The notes under the pieces: generated by a model
The model's database searches: none
What the model was told of the DNA's origin: nothing
What the model saw: the letters and a program-made list of their open reading frames with translations, nothing else
Shown: one piece after another, positions 33,882-41,367 of the stretch
Position numbering within the stretch: position 1 is the stretch's first letter
Layout: every line of letters begins with the position of its first letter
Origin: a bacterium
GTDB lineage: Bacteria; Planctomycetota; UBA1135; UBA2386
Assembly (NCBI GenBank): GCA_030432695.1
Contig: JAUILN010000007.1
Coordinates: 1-64,000, forward strand
Length of the DNA stretch: 64,000 bases
Direction of reading: 5' to 3'
Position numbers and translations under genes: made by a program

Positions 33882-34154
33882 ATGAACTCCGGGCATCCGA
33901 AGCAACCAGGCAAGATCACCGACCGTGAGCATTTTGGCTCGACGGCAGACCGAGGTTCCCGGCGCGACCCTTCCTCGGGTCCTCAGGCAGAGCCGAGCAG
34001 CGTTCCGAGCGAACCCGTCGATGTCGAGGCTGCGCCTGCCAGGGAGACTGCGCGAGCCGATGCCTTGGCGGTGCTTGGTGAACTGCGACGTGAACTCGGC
34101 ACCGTGGTGAGCTTCGACGAGATCCGCGACGCCCTGAGCGACGGCCGTCGATGA
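33882..34154 (+). CDS. Small hypothetical protein (90 aa)
   Basis: Starts at ATG 33882 with a strong GGAGG four bases upstream, the best reason to believe it is translated. The first ~55 residues are polar, rich in Pro, Ser, Arg and Glu and probably disordered. The last ~30 residues form a helical segment (ADALAVLGELRRELGTVVSF then DEIRDALSDGRR), which looks like the end of a small DNA- or toxin-binding protein, but I cannot assign a family. It stands alone between two minus-strand sigma-factor modules and has no partner gene downstream on its strand. Confidence 0.5.
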   Translation: MNSGHPKQPGKITDREHFGSTADRGSRRDPSSGPQAEPSSVPSEPVDVEAAPARETARADALAVLGELRRELGTVVSFDEIRDALSDGRR

Positions 34155-34203
34155 GCCGGTGCGCCCTCGACGCGGCGCCATCAGGTCCCCCAGTTCGCAG
34201 GGC

Positions 34204-35814
34204 TCACGTATCGATCTTCGCGTCGGGCCAGAGGGCCCGGAGGGCGTGGATGTCGGGGGTCTCGGCGTCCCAGGCGATCGGGGTCTTGCGGAGCGAGAGG
34301 GAGCGGAGCGGGAGGTCGGCCAGTGCGCGGAGTTCGGCGACGGGGATCTCGGCGCAGTTGTCGAGGTTCAGGGAGCGGAGTTCGGAGAGGCTGGCGAGTT
34401 GGTCGAGGCGTGGGATGCGGCGCTCCTTGACCATTCTCAACACGCCGAACGGTGAGAGCTTCCCCACATCGATGCCGATACCGCTCAGGTTGAGTTCACG
34501 GAGATGATGAAGCTGACCGAGCGCCTCCAGAGCGCCGGCCTCGAGGTGCGGACCCACAGCCAGGTTCAGGACCCGGATCCCGGAGGCGCGCACGGGCAGC
34601 TCCCGAATCGCCGGAGTTGCGAAGCGCAAGCACTTCGACAGGTCGAGCTCGCGGAGCCTCGGCAGGAGATCGAAGGAGCGGATCCAGCTTGCATCGACTT
34701 CGTCCCGCCACGGAAGGTGCAAGACTTCGATGCGTTCGCCATCGTCGGGTAGACCGGCCTCTAGAGCGCCGTCTGCCACACCATCACCGATCTCCAGCAG
34801 TCGCACGCTCGATGGCAAAGCCCGAAGCACGGCGGCATCCACCTCCGGTACGTTTCCCAGCGCAAAGACTTGCCAAGGATGAGCAGCAGCGATCTCGAGC
34901 CAAGCTTCGTTCGTCACATAGTCGGCCAGGTCGACCCTCAGCTCGCGGAGCTTCGGAAGCGCGGCGACGAGATCTGCGAGACGATCGTCGAGCACTCTGT
35001 TTGCGGAACGCGAAGAAGGTGGAGAAGGAGGCCGGTCGGTCGCGCAGTACCCAAGTGAGAGCGCACGTAGCGAGGTGAGGGCGCGCAGCGCGAGCACATC
35101 CTCCATCGACTCCCGCTCACCAACCGGAACCTTCAGTCGATGCAAACCGCTCAGCGTCGCGACTCCACGGAGCGCACGTTCTTCGAGGGTCACGCCGAGT
35201 TCGAACACGAGTTCGGTCAGGGCCAGCCGAGCACACGCCTCCACGTGATCGCTTCCGATCTCGACCTGGAACGAATAAGGCGGCTTGATCACCAGACTCT
35301 CCAAGATGGGGAGCCGATCCAAGGCGGCGAGTCCAGCCGGTTCGATCCGGCGCCCATCGGCCACCTCGATCTCCCGCAACGACGCGAGGTCGGCGAGTTC
35401 GGCGACCGGTGAGAGTTCATCGGACTGATCGACGAACGGAGATCGCTGCCCCACCGGCGGCCGCGAAAGCACCACCCGCCGCAATCCCCTGAGCCGCGAC
35501 AACGCCGACAGCGTCTCGGCATCCCCATCCAACACGACCACCGCCTCGGTCTCCGCGGGCAGCGCCTCGACCTCCGCGCGGCTGTGCACGACCGGCGGTT
35601 CGGGCGCGTCGTCGTCCTGATCCTGCACCCCCGCCGTCCGCCCGCGCTCCAGCACTGCAATGGTGACTACCATCATCAATGCCACCGCAGCGAGCAAAGA
35701 CGACCAGCGCGCACCGCGATGCGCGGTGCGAGGCATGCGCCCTCGCAATGCCTCGAGATCGAGCGCCAATGCGCGGTCGCGCACCGCGTCCTCCAAAGCC
35801 CGCGTCTCGTTCAT
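34204..35814 (-). CDS. Membrane-anchored leucine-rich-repeat protein coupled to a sigma factor
   Basis: 536 residues from ATG 35814. A ~35-residue cytoplasmic head (ALEDAVRDRALALDLEALRG) is followed by a single transmembrane helix (WSSLLAAVALMMVVTIAVL). The extracytoplasmic part consists of irregular leucine-rich repeats, e.g. LSRLRGLRRVVLS, LASLREIEVADG, LTSLRALSLGYC, LPRLRELDLSKC, LHHLRELNLSG and LSELRSLNLDNC. The start overlaps the stop of the ECF sigma gene (ATGA), so the two are made together; the topology resembles an anti-sigma factor with a sensor outside, but no zinc-binding anti-sigma motif is seen. Ligand unknown. Confidence 0.8.
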   Translation of the reverse strand: MNETRALEDAVRDRALALDLEALRGRMPRTAHRGARWSSLLAAVALMMVVTIAVLERGRTAGVQDQDDDAPEPPVVHSRAEVEALPAETEAVVVLDGDAETLSALSRLRGLRRVVLSRPPVGQRSPFVDQSDELSPVAELADLASLREIEVADGRRIEPAGLAALDRLPILESLVIKPPYSFQVEIGSDHVEACARLALTELVFELGVTLEERALRGVATLSGLHRLKVPVGERESMEDVLALRALTSLRALSLGYCATDRPPSPPSSRSANRVLDDRLADLVAALPKLRELRVDLADYVTNEAWLEIAAAHPWQVFALGNVPEVDAAVLRALPSSVRLLEIGDGVADGALEAGLPDDGERIEVLHLPWRDEVDASWIRSFDLLPRLRELDLSKCLRFATPAIRELPVRASGIRVLNLAVGPHLEAGALEALGQLHHLRELNLSGIGIDVGKLSPFGVLRMVKERRIPRLDQLASLSELRSLNLDNCAEIPVAELRALADLPLRSLSLRKTPIAWDAETPDIHALRALWPDAKIDT

Positions 35815-36362
35815 CGTCCTCCCTCCAACACGCGCTCCACGCACTCGCGCAACTTCGCCCGTGCACGCTGCAGCAGCGTCTTCACGCCGTTCTCCGTCAT
35901 GCCCAGCTCCACCGCCAATTCGGCGCGCGAGCAACCGTCGTCGTAGGTCCGCGCCACCGCCCGCGCCGCGCGCCCACCCAACCGCTCACGGCAACGCTGC
36001 AAGGCGGCCCGTCGCCGGTCGTCGACCTCGGGATCGAGCCAGGGATCGCGCGTGGCGGCGAGGCGATCGACCGCGTCGGCCCAGGCGTCCGGATCCCCGA
36101 GATCGGTCTCGGGCACCACGCGGCGTCGGCGCAGCGCGTCCAACCAGAGTCGCCGCGCGGTGGTCCGCAGCCAGGCCACGCGCACGGCTTCCTGCGGCTC
36201 CGGCTCGGCCGACCACAGTCTGAGCAGCGCCTCCTGGGTCAGGTCCTCGGCATCGTCCTCACCGCAGCCGAGCAGGCGGAAGTACCGCACCACGCCGGCC
36301 CGCAGCGCAGGCTCGACCGCGGCACGGGCCGGGGGCGGTGGCTCGATGGTGTCGCGGCTCAT
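35811..36362 (-). CDS. ECF sigma factor
   Basis: 183 residues from ATG 36362. Region 2: VVRYFRLLGCGEDDAEDLTQ then EALLRLWSAEP and WLRTTARRLWLDALRRRR. Region 4: the helix-turn-helix in RAARAVARTYDDGCSRAELA followed by VELGMTENGVKTLLQRARAK. This is standard for the ECF group; the acidic DDAEDLTQEALLRLW core is well preserved. Directly coupled (ATGA) to the LRR membrane protein gene, which probably controls it. A regulated promoter could not be identified in the short 56-base gap to imuA. Confidence 0.88.
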   Translation of the reverse strand: MSRDTIEPPPPARAAVEPALRAGVVRYFRLLGCGEDDAEDLTQEALLRLWSAEPEPQEAVRVAWLRTTARRLWLDALRRRRVVPETDLGDPDAWADAVDRLAATRDPWLDPEVDDRRRAALQRCRERLGGRAARAVARTYDDGCSRAELAVELGMTENGVKTLLQRARAKLRECVERVLEGGR

Positions 36363-36418
36363 CCGGGCCTGAAGACGCAGAGGACCGCACCAGGGTATTC
36401 AGGAAAGCCGAACGAGCC

Positions 36419-37261
36419 TCACCCCACCCCCGCCGGCGCCGCGGCGCGCAGCGCGAGTTGCCAGCCGCGGCTGCGGCGTCGGTCCTTGGTCGCCTCCAGG
36501 CGGCAGCGAAACGGCGCGCCGGGGTCGGAGGAAGGGTTGGGCAGGCGCTCGATGGAGGCGGCGAGGCGTAGCGAGGCGAGGGAACCCGTGGACGTCGCTA
36601 TGGACGAAGGGTTGGACGAAGGGCTGGATGGCTCACGACGTGCGCGACCGCGCATCCCAGCGCCTCGCCTGCGTCGCACCGCCGCGTCCTCGAGAGCCAC
36701 GCACACCACCGCCACGTCGTGCTGCCTCGCCAACCCCGACAGCCGCACCTGCACCGCGAGGGGCATCGCGTCGACGCTGCAGCCGTCGAGGACCAGCAGC
36801 CCGAACGCGCCGCAGCGCAGCAGTTCGTCGGCGGCCTGCCAGGCCTGGCGCTGCGAGAGCACGCGGATCACCGGCAGGGCGGCGAGGTCGACGCCGTGCT
36901 CGGCGACGTCGGGTGGGTGGAAGGTCGAGCCGGGTGGGGTGATCCAGGCGACCGGTTCGCGGCGGCGTTGGGCGTCGGCCAACAGCGCAGTGGCCAGGGC
37001 GAGAGTGGCACCGGGGCGGGTGACGAGTTCTCCCTCGGCCCGCGCGCGCGTCGATGCGGAGGGCGCGAGATCGACCAACCGACCGGCGACCTCGTCGAGG
37101 TCCCAGCGCGGCGTGGCGACCCCGGCCGAACCGGCCCAGCGCCGGCCCGGGCCCTCGCCCGACACCCCACTCCCCGCGACCGTGGTCGACGCGCGCCGCA
37201 CCACCCCGGCGCGGACCAGGCTCTGCAGGGGAACGGCTCGGGGCTCGGGGCGGGCGGTCAT
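36419..37261 (-). CDS. imuA: ImuA-like RecA-fold protein
   Basis: 280 residues from ATG 37261. The centre has the RecA-like layout of ImuA proteins: GELVTRPGATLALATALLAD (where the P-loop should be, but without GKT), PVAWITPPGSTFHPPDVAEH, GVDLAALPVIRV, QAWQAADELLRCGAFGLLVL. After these comes LARQHDVAVVCVALED and, near the end, the ImuA-type pattern SLASLRLAASIERL followed by RCRLEATKDRRR. The degenerate Walker A suggests weak or absent ATPase. In known mutasomes the protein works with ImuB and DnaE2. A low-complexity Arg/Ser segment (about residues 205-235) separates the core from the C-terminal piece. No imuB follows it here; the imuB homologue is 30 kb away. Confidence 0.72.
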   Translation of the reverse strand: MTARPEPRAVPLQSLVRAGVVRRASTTVAGSGVSGEGPGRRWAGSAGVATPRWDLDEVAGRLVDLAPSASTRARAEGELVTRPGATLALATALLADAQRRREPVAWITPPGSTFHPPDVAEHGVDLAALPVIRVLSQRQAWQAADELLRCGAFGLLVLDGCSVDAMPLAVQVRLSGLARQHDVAVVCVALEDAAVRRRRGAGMRGRARREPSSPSSNPSSIATSTGSLASLRLAASIERLPNPSSDPGAPFRCRLEATKDRRRSRGWQLALRAAAPAGVG

Positions 37262-37485
37262 CGCGAGGTCCCTTCAAACCGAACGGATCCCGAACGTCCA
37301 GCCCCTGCCGCTCCGGCCGCGGTCACCCCCCTACGCGAACGCCCCATCCGGCCGGACCCGGGGCTCCGCACGGACTCCGTGGGAAGCCGGTCGGCTCGAA
37401 GTTGACCGACCCCCGGAGCCTCGCCAGGATGCGATTCCGGTCCGGGGAGCGAGTCACCCGGCACGGCACCGGACCGCCGCCCCCG

Positions 37486-39405
37486 ATGAGACTGTTCCCA
37501 CGCATCTCCATGGCCTTCCTGGCCATGCTGGTCCTGAGCCTGGGAACCGCGCTCGCGTTCTTCCTGTGGTTCGTCGACCAGTCGAACGAGCGGCTGATCG
37601 CGGCGGCGACGCGGCGGCTCGAGTTCGACGTGACCCTGCGTGCGGCGCAGACCGAGGACCGGCTCGACGTGGCGCGCAACTACGTGCGGTTCGTCAGCGG
37701 CACCCCACCGATCCAGGGCATCATCCGCGCGCGCGCGAACGGCGGGGTCGATCCGCTCGACGGCTCGACCGAGGAACGGTGGAAGGACCGGCTGGCGACG
37801 ATCGCCCAGCAGATGCTCCGCACCGAGCCGATGCTGCTGCAGGTCCGCTACGTCGGACGGGCCGACGGCGGGCGCGAGATCGTCCGCGTCGAGCGGGACC
37901 GCGCGACTGGGAGACCCGTGCGGATCGAAGGCGGCGACCTGCAGCGGAAGGAACACGAGCCGTACTTCACCGCAACGCTGGCACGCCCCCCGGGAAGGAT
38001 GTTCGTCAGCCGGCTCAACCTGAACCGCGAACACGAGGAGATCCAGGAACCGCACCAGCCGGTGATCCGCGTCGCGACCGCAGTTCCGAGCGAGACCGGA
38101 TCCGAGTCCTTCGGGATGGTGATCGTGAACATCGATGCGACGCGGATGCTCGACGAACTGCAGACCACCGACCGCGACGGGCCGCGGTACTACGTGGTCG
38201 ACGAGCAGGGCAACTTCCTCCTGCACCCCGTTGCGAACCGCTGCTTCGAGTTCGAGTTCGGGGCCGCGCCCGCCGCCAGGAGCGAGATCCCCCAGGTCGC
38301 GCTGGTGTTCGACGCGCAGGCGACCTCGCTGGCGATCCAGGACCCGGTCGCCGGGCAGGCGATCTGCGCACGGGTCATCGACCTCGGCGAAGGCGCGGAC
38401 CACGGCAACCTGATCCTGATCGCCACCGACTCCCTCGAACTGGTCACCTCGGCCAACGACCGCAGCCGGATCGTGGTCGGCCTGCTGTGTCTCGCGGTCG
38501 CGATCCTCGCCCTGCTCCCGGGCCTGTGGCTGCTCCGACTCGCCACGCGCCCACTGATCGCACTGACCCGCTCGGCGCGGAAGATCGATCTCGACCGCCC
38601 CGAGTTCGCGATCCCCGAGGGGATCAGCGGCGAAGCCCGTGAACTCGCCGAACTGCTGAACCGCACCATCCACCGGATCCACGTGCAGACCGCGAGCCTG
38701 CGACGCTCGCACCGTGAGGCGGTGCAGTTCGCCTACATCACGGCGCACGACCTCCAGGAGCCGATCCGCGCGATCCACAGCTTCACGCACCTGCTGCGCC
38801 AGGACTACGCCGAGCGGCTCGACGGGGAAGCCGAGAACTACCTCGCCCGCCTGACCCGGGCCGCCGAGCGGATGAAGGACGTGATGGACGGTCTGCTCGA
38901 GTACAACCGCCTCGGTCAGGAGTCCGCGCGCACCTCGGTCGACCTCGCCGCACTCGCCCGTGACGTCGCCGAAGACCTGGCCGATGCGCTGACCGCCGCC
39001 GAGGGCACGGTCGAGGTGGCGGCCCTGCCAACGCGCAGCGTCTACGCCAACGAGATGCGGCTGTTGTTCCTCCACCTGATGGGCAACGCGATGAAGTTCC
39101 GGCACCGCGATCGACCGCTACGGATCGTGATCGATGCGGTCGGCACCGGCGACGAACTGGTGCTCCGCGTCACCGACAACGGCCCCGGGATCCCCGCTCC
39201 CGCGCGGCAGAAGGTGTTCCAGATCTACCAGCGCATGCACCGGCGCGGCGACATGGAAGGCACGGGGGTGGGACTCGCCCACTGCCGCAAGATCGTCGAC
39301 CTGCACGGCGGCGAGATCTGGATCGAAGACGCCTCCGGCGGCGGCGCGCGATTCTGCTTCACCCTTCCCGCAGCACCCGACGCGACGGATCACTCGGTCG
39401 GCTGA
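37486..39405 (+). CDS. Membrane-bound sensor histidine kinase
   Basis: 639 residues from ATG 37486; an in-frame ATG at 37429 would add 19 residues. Transmembrane helix one (MAFLAMLVLSLGTALAFFLW), a ~300-residue periplasmic dCache-like sensor region, a second helix (RIVVGLLCLAVAILALLPGL) and a HAMP segment precede the kinase core. His421 lies in the H-box AYITAHDLQEPIRAIHSF; the N-box (LHLMGNAMKFRH), G1 (VTDNGPGIP) and G2 (GTGVGLAHCRKIV) are intact. The H-box is of the phytochrome-like HWE/HisKA type with DLQEP. No response-regulator gene is next to it. Convergent with the LexA-like gene, seven bases apart. Confidence 0.88.
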   Translation: MRLFPRISMAFLAMLVLSLGTALAFFLWFVDQSNERLIAAATRRLEFDVTLRAAQTEDRLDVARNYVRFVSGTPPIQGIIRARANGGVDPLDGSTEERWKDRLATIAQQMLRTEPMLLQVRYVGRADGGREIVRVERDRATGRPVRIEGGDLQRKEHEPYFTATLARPPGRMFVSRLNLNREHEEIQEPHQPVIRVATAVPSETGSESFGMVIVNIDATRMLDELQTTDRDGPRYYVVDEQGNFLLHPVANRCFEFEFGAAPAARSEIPQVALVFDAQATSLAIQDPVAGQAICARVIDLGEGADHGNLILIATDSLELVTSANDRSRIVVGLLCLAVAILALLPGLWLLRLATRPLIALTRSARKIDLDRPEFAIPEGISGEARELAELLNRTIHRIHVQTASLRRSHREAVQFAYITAHDLQEPIRAIHSFTHLLRQDYAERLDGEAENYLARLTRAAERMKDVMDGLLEYNRLGQESARTSVDLAALARDVAEDLADALTAAEGTVEVAALPTRSVYANEMRLLFLHLMGNAMKFRHRDRPLRIVIDAVGTGDELVLRVTDNGPGIPAPARQKVFQIYQRMHRRGDMEGTGVGLAHCRKIVDLHGGEIWIEDASGGGARFCFTLPAAPDATDHSVG

Positions 39406-39411
39406 AATCGA

Positions 39412-40044
39412 TCAGCCGTCCAGCCGGCGCCGAACCTCGACCACGCGACCGAAGATCTCCACGCGCGACGGCTCGACGGTCAGCGGCTGGACCCCCGCGG
39501 CGGCGGCATCCAGCACCACCTTGCCGCCGTGGGCGCGGTAGGCGCGCACCATCACCTTGCCATCGTGGCGAGCCACCACGAGGGAACCCGGCTCGATGGT
39601 CTGCTGCCGGCGGACGATCACCACGTCGCCCGACAGGATGCCATCCCCGTTCATGCTGTCGCCGCGCACCCGCAGCGCGAACAGCTCGGTCGCCGGATGG
39701 GCGCTCTCCGCGACCAGGTAGCCGGCCGGATCGGCGATCGCGTCGGTCAACGACTCGACGTCGACCGACTCGAGCATCGCCACGCGCACCGTCTGCTCGC
39801 CGCCCGCGGCCGGCGGCAGGCGGAAGCCGCGCGAACGACGGGCATCCTTCAACAGGCGCCCGTCCTGGACCAGCGCATCGAGCTGCTTGCGCGCGGACTC
39901 CACCGCGCCGTAGCCCATCGCCTTCTGGACCTCGCGAACGGTCGGAGCGGAACCCTCGAGGATCCGGTCGCGCACGTAGCGGTAGACCTTCTCCCGAGCC
40001 TCACCGCGCGCGCGCGGCTTCTTGTTGGTGGTTGGAACTGTCAC
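39412..40044 (-). CDS. lexA: LexA-family repressor-like protein with a degenerate protease site
   Basis: 210 residues from GTG 40044, whose GTGA overlaps the stop of the DUF2959 gene. Residues 15-75 are a LexA-type winged helix (REKVYRYVRDRILEGSAPTV, REVQKAMGYGAVESARKQLD). Residues 85-208 are the S24/LexA peptidase fold (FALRVRGDSMNGDGILSGDV, VIVRRQ, FGRVVEVRR). Serine 130 of GDSM is present. Counting from it as in E. coli LexA (Ser119 to Lys156, 37 residues) gives Arg167 (KVMVRAY) where the catalytic lysine should be. The cleavage position (35 residues before the serine) reads VDVE with no Ala-Gly. Self-cleavage is therefore unlikely; it may be a constitutive or differently controlled repressor. 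Confidence 0.8.
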   Translation of the reverse strand: MTVPTTNKKPRARGEAREKVYRYVRDRILEGSAPTVREVQKAMGYGAVESARKQLDALVQDGRLLKDARRSRGFRLPPAAGGEQTVRVAMLESVDVESLTDAIADPAGYLVAESAHPATELFALRVRGDSMNGDGILSGDVVIVRRQQTIEPGSLVVARHDGKVMVRAYRAHGGKVVLDAAAAGVQPLTVEPSRVEIFGRVVEVRRRLDG

Positions 40045-40694
40045 GATGGCATCGTGGAAAGGAACCGTTCGGCTTCGTCGATCGAGCGCTGCATCTCGTC
40101 GATGAGGTCCTGCACGTCGCCCTCCAGGTCGGCGACGCCTTCCTCGAGCGACGCGATCGCCTGGGCATTGAGGCTGTGCTTCAGGGTCAGGACTCGGTCC
40201 TTCAGCGCAGTCAGCACCGGCTGCATCGCCTCCTCCGCATCCTGCATACGCGTCAGGAGCTGATCGTAGCCAGACTTCGTGTCTGCTTTCATCTTCTCGC
40301 TCTCGGCCCGGTACTTCGGGTCGGAGATCTCCTCGATCTCGCCCTGCCACTCGCTGAACATCGCGTCGGCAACGTCCTCGATCGCACGGATGCGCCCCTT
40401 CACGTCGCGCGCCGACCGCTCCGCGCGGTCGTAGGCCGTCTTCAGCTCAGAGTACTTGTCCTCGAGCGAGCCACCGTCGAAGCCCGTCAACGCCTTCAAC
40501 CGCTCGAACGCGGTCTGGATCTCTTGCTGCGCCTCGGCCTGACTGTCGCGGCCGTCCTCGACGCGCTCGACGAGGATCTCGCGCTTCTCGTAGCCGAACG
40601 CCTCCATCGTCGCGAGGTAGGCAGACGTGCACGACGCGAGGGTCAGCACCGAGGTGAGAGTGAGCGCGACACCGAGTGGACGGAGGTTCTTCAT
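40041..40694 (-). CDS. DUF2959-type coiled-coil lipoprotein
   Basis: 217 residues from ATG 40694. N-terminal lipoprotein signal (VALTLTSVLTLASC, lipidated Cys22). The mature part starts TSAYLATMEAFGYEKREILV, the hallmark of DUF2959 proteins, and continues as a long charged coiled coil (AQQEIQTAFERLKALTGFDG, SLEDKYSELKTAYDRAERSA, LEEGVADLEGDVQDLIDEM). Function of the family is unknown. The stop overlaps the GTG of the LexA-like gene, so the two form one operon. Its promoter must lie in the 187-base divergent gap shared with flgD. Confidence 0.85.
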   Translation of the reverse strand: MKNLRPLGVALTLTSVLTLASCTSAYLATMEAFGYEKREILVERVEDGRDSQAEAQQEIQTAFERLKALTGFDGGSLEDKYSELKTAYDRAERSARDVKGRIRAIEDVADAMFSEWQGEIEEISDPKYRAESEKMKADTKSGYDQLLTRMQDAEEAMQPVLTALKDRVLTLKHSLNAQAIASLEEGVADLEGDVQDLIDEMQRSIDEAERFLSTMPS

Positions 40695-40833
40695 GGCTTG
40701 GATCGCGCGGAGGTTATCACGCGCGACTCCCGCGGCAGCAATTGCCGGCCCGGCACTTCCTGCCGGATCCGCACGATCTTCATGCGGCCTTCAAATATCC
40801 ATGCCGCCGGGGTTTGCGTCGCATCCTAACGGA

Positions 40834-40849
40834 TGGCATGGGCGGTGCT
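40834..40849 (+). promoter_or_regulatory. Sigma54-type (-24/-12) promoter of the flagellar operon
   Basis: TGGCATGGGCGGTGCT at 40834-40849 compares with the consensus TGGCACG-N4-TTGC(A/T). The invariant GG (40835-40836) and GC (40847-40848) are present with the exact spacing of ten bases, and only two other positions differ. The predicted transcription start is near 40860, with the flgD ATG at 40882. Sigma54 control of middle flagellar genes is well known in other phyla; for this organism it is an inference. Confidence 0.6.
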
Positions 40850-40881
40850 CCAGAGGGTCTCGGCAAGAGGATCCGAGACCG

Positions 40882-41355
40882 ATGAACACCACCTCGATCA
40901 ACAGCCTGGGAAGTACTGCCGGAGGCGGCGGCGTGCTCGGCACCAGCCAGGCGAGCTTCGGCGACAACCCGTTCCTGAAGCTCCTGGTCACGCAGCTCCG
41001 CACGCAGACGCCGCTGGAGCCGATCGACAACGCGAGCTTCACCGAGCAGCTGGCGAGCTACTCGTCGATGGAGCAGCAGCAGGAGCTCAACGACAACCTG
41101 CTCTCGCTGCTCGACTTCCAGGGTGTGCTCGCGCGCCTGCAAGGTCTCGGCGAAGGCTCGGCGCTGCTCGGTAAGGAGATCGACTGGGTCGGTCCCGGCG
41201 CGCAGGAGCTGAGTGGGCGCGTCGAGTCGGTGTTCATCGCCGAGGACGGCTCGGTGCGGCTGCGCGTCGGCGAACACGAGGTCGACCTGCGGACCGTCAC
41301 CTCGATCCGCGAGCCCGGAACGGGCGACGACGGCGACCAGAACTCTGCTGATTGA
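40882..41355 (+). CDS. flgD: Flagellar hook-assembly (cap) protein FlgD
   Basis: 157 residues from ATG 40882. The N-terminus carries the diagnostic FlgD motif NPFLKLLVTQLRTQTPLEPI followed by DNASFTEQLASYSSMEQQQE and LNDNL. The C-terminal part (GKEIDWVGPGAQELSGRVES, VFIAEDGSVRLRVGEHEVDL) is a short beta domain; the protein is shorter than the ~230 residues of enteric FlgD. FlgD caps the growing hook while FlgE subunits assemble and is then discarded. First gene of the twelve-gene rod/hook operon, downstream of the sigma54-like promoter; flgE follows after 12 bases. Confidence 0.9.
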   Translation: MNTTSINSLGSTAGGGGVLGTSQASFGDNPFLKLLVTQLRTQTPLEPIDNASFTEQLASYSSMEQQQELNDNLLSLLDFQGVLARLQGLGEGSALLGKEIDWVGPGAQELSGRVESVFIAEDGSVRLRVGEHEVDLRTVTSIREPGTGDDGDQNSAD

Positions 41356-41367
41356 TCGAGAGCGACC

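Noticed and set aside
33653..33919. 88-codon minus-strand frame upstream of the sigma gene
   Set aside because: Overlaps the well-supported small plus-strand gene, no Shine-Dalgarno, no protein-like pattern.
39721..39728. Ala107-Gly108 of the LexA-like protein as a cleavage site
   Set aside because: It is only about 22 residues before Ser130; in LexA the Ala-Gly bond is 35 residues before the serine.
40750..40766. CCGGCA-cttcc-TGCCGG read as a sigma54 promoter (GGCAC...GC)
   Set aside because: GG to GC spacing is eight bases rather than ten; a small hairpin is the better description.
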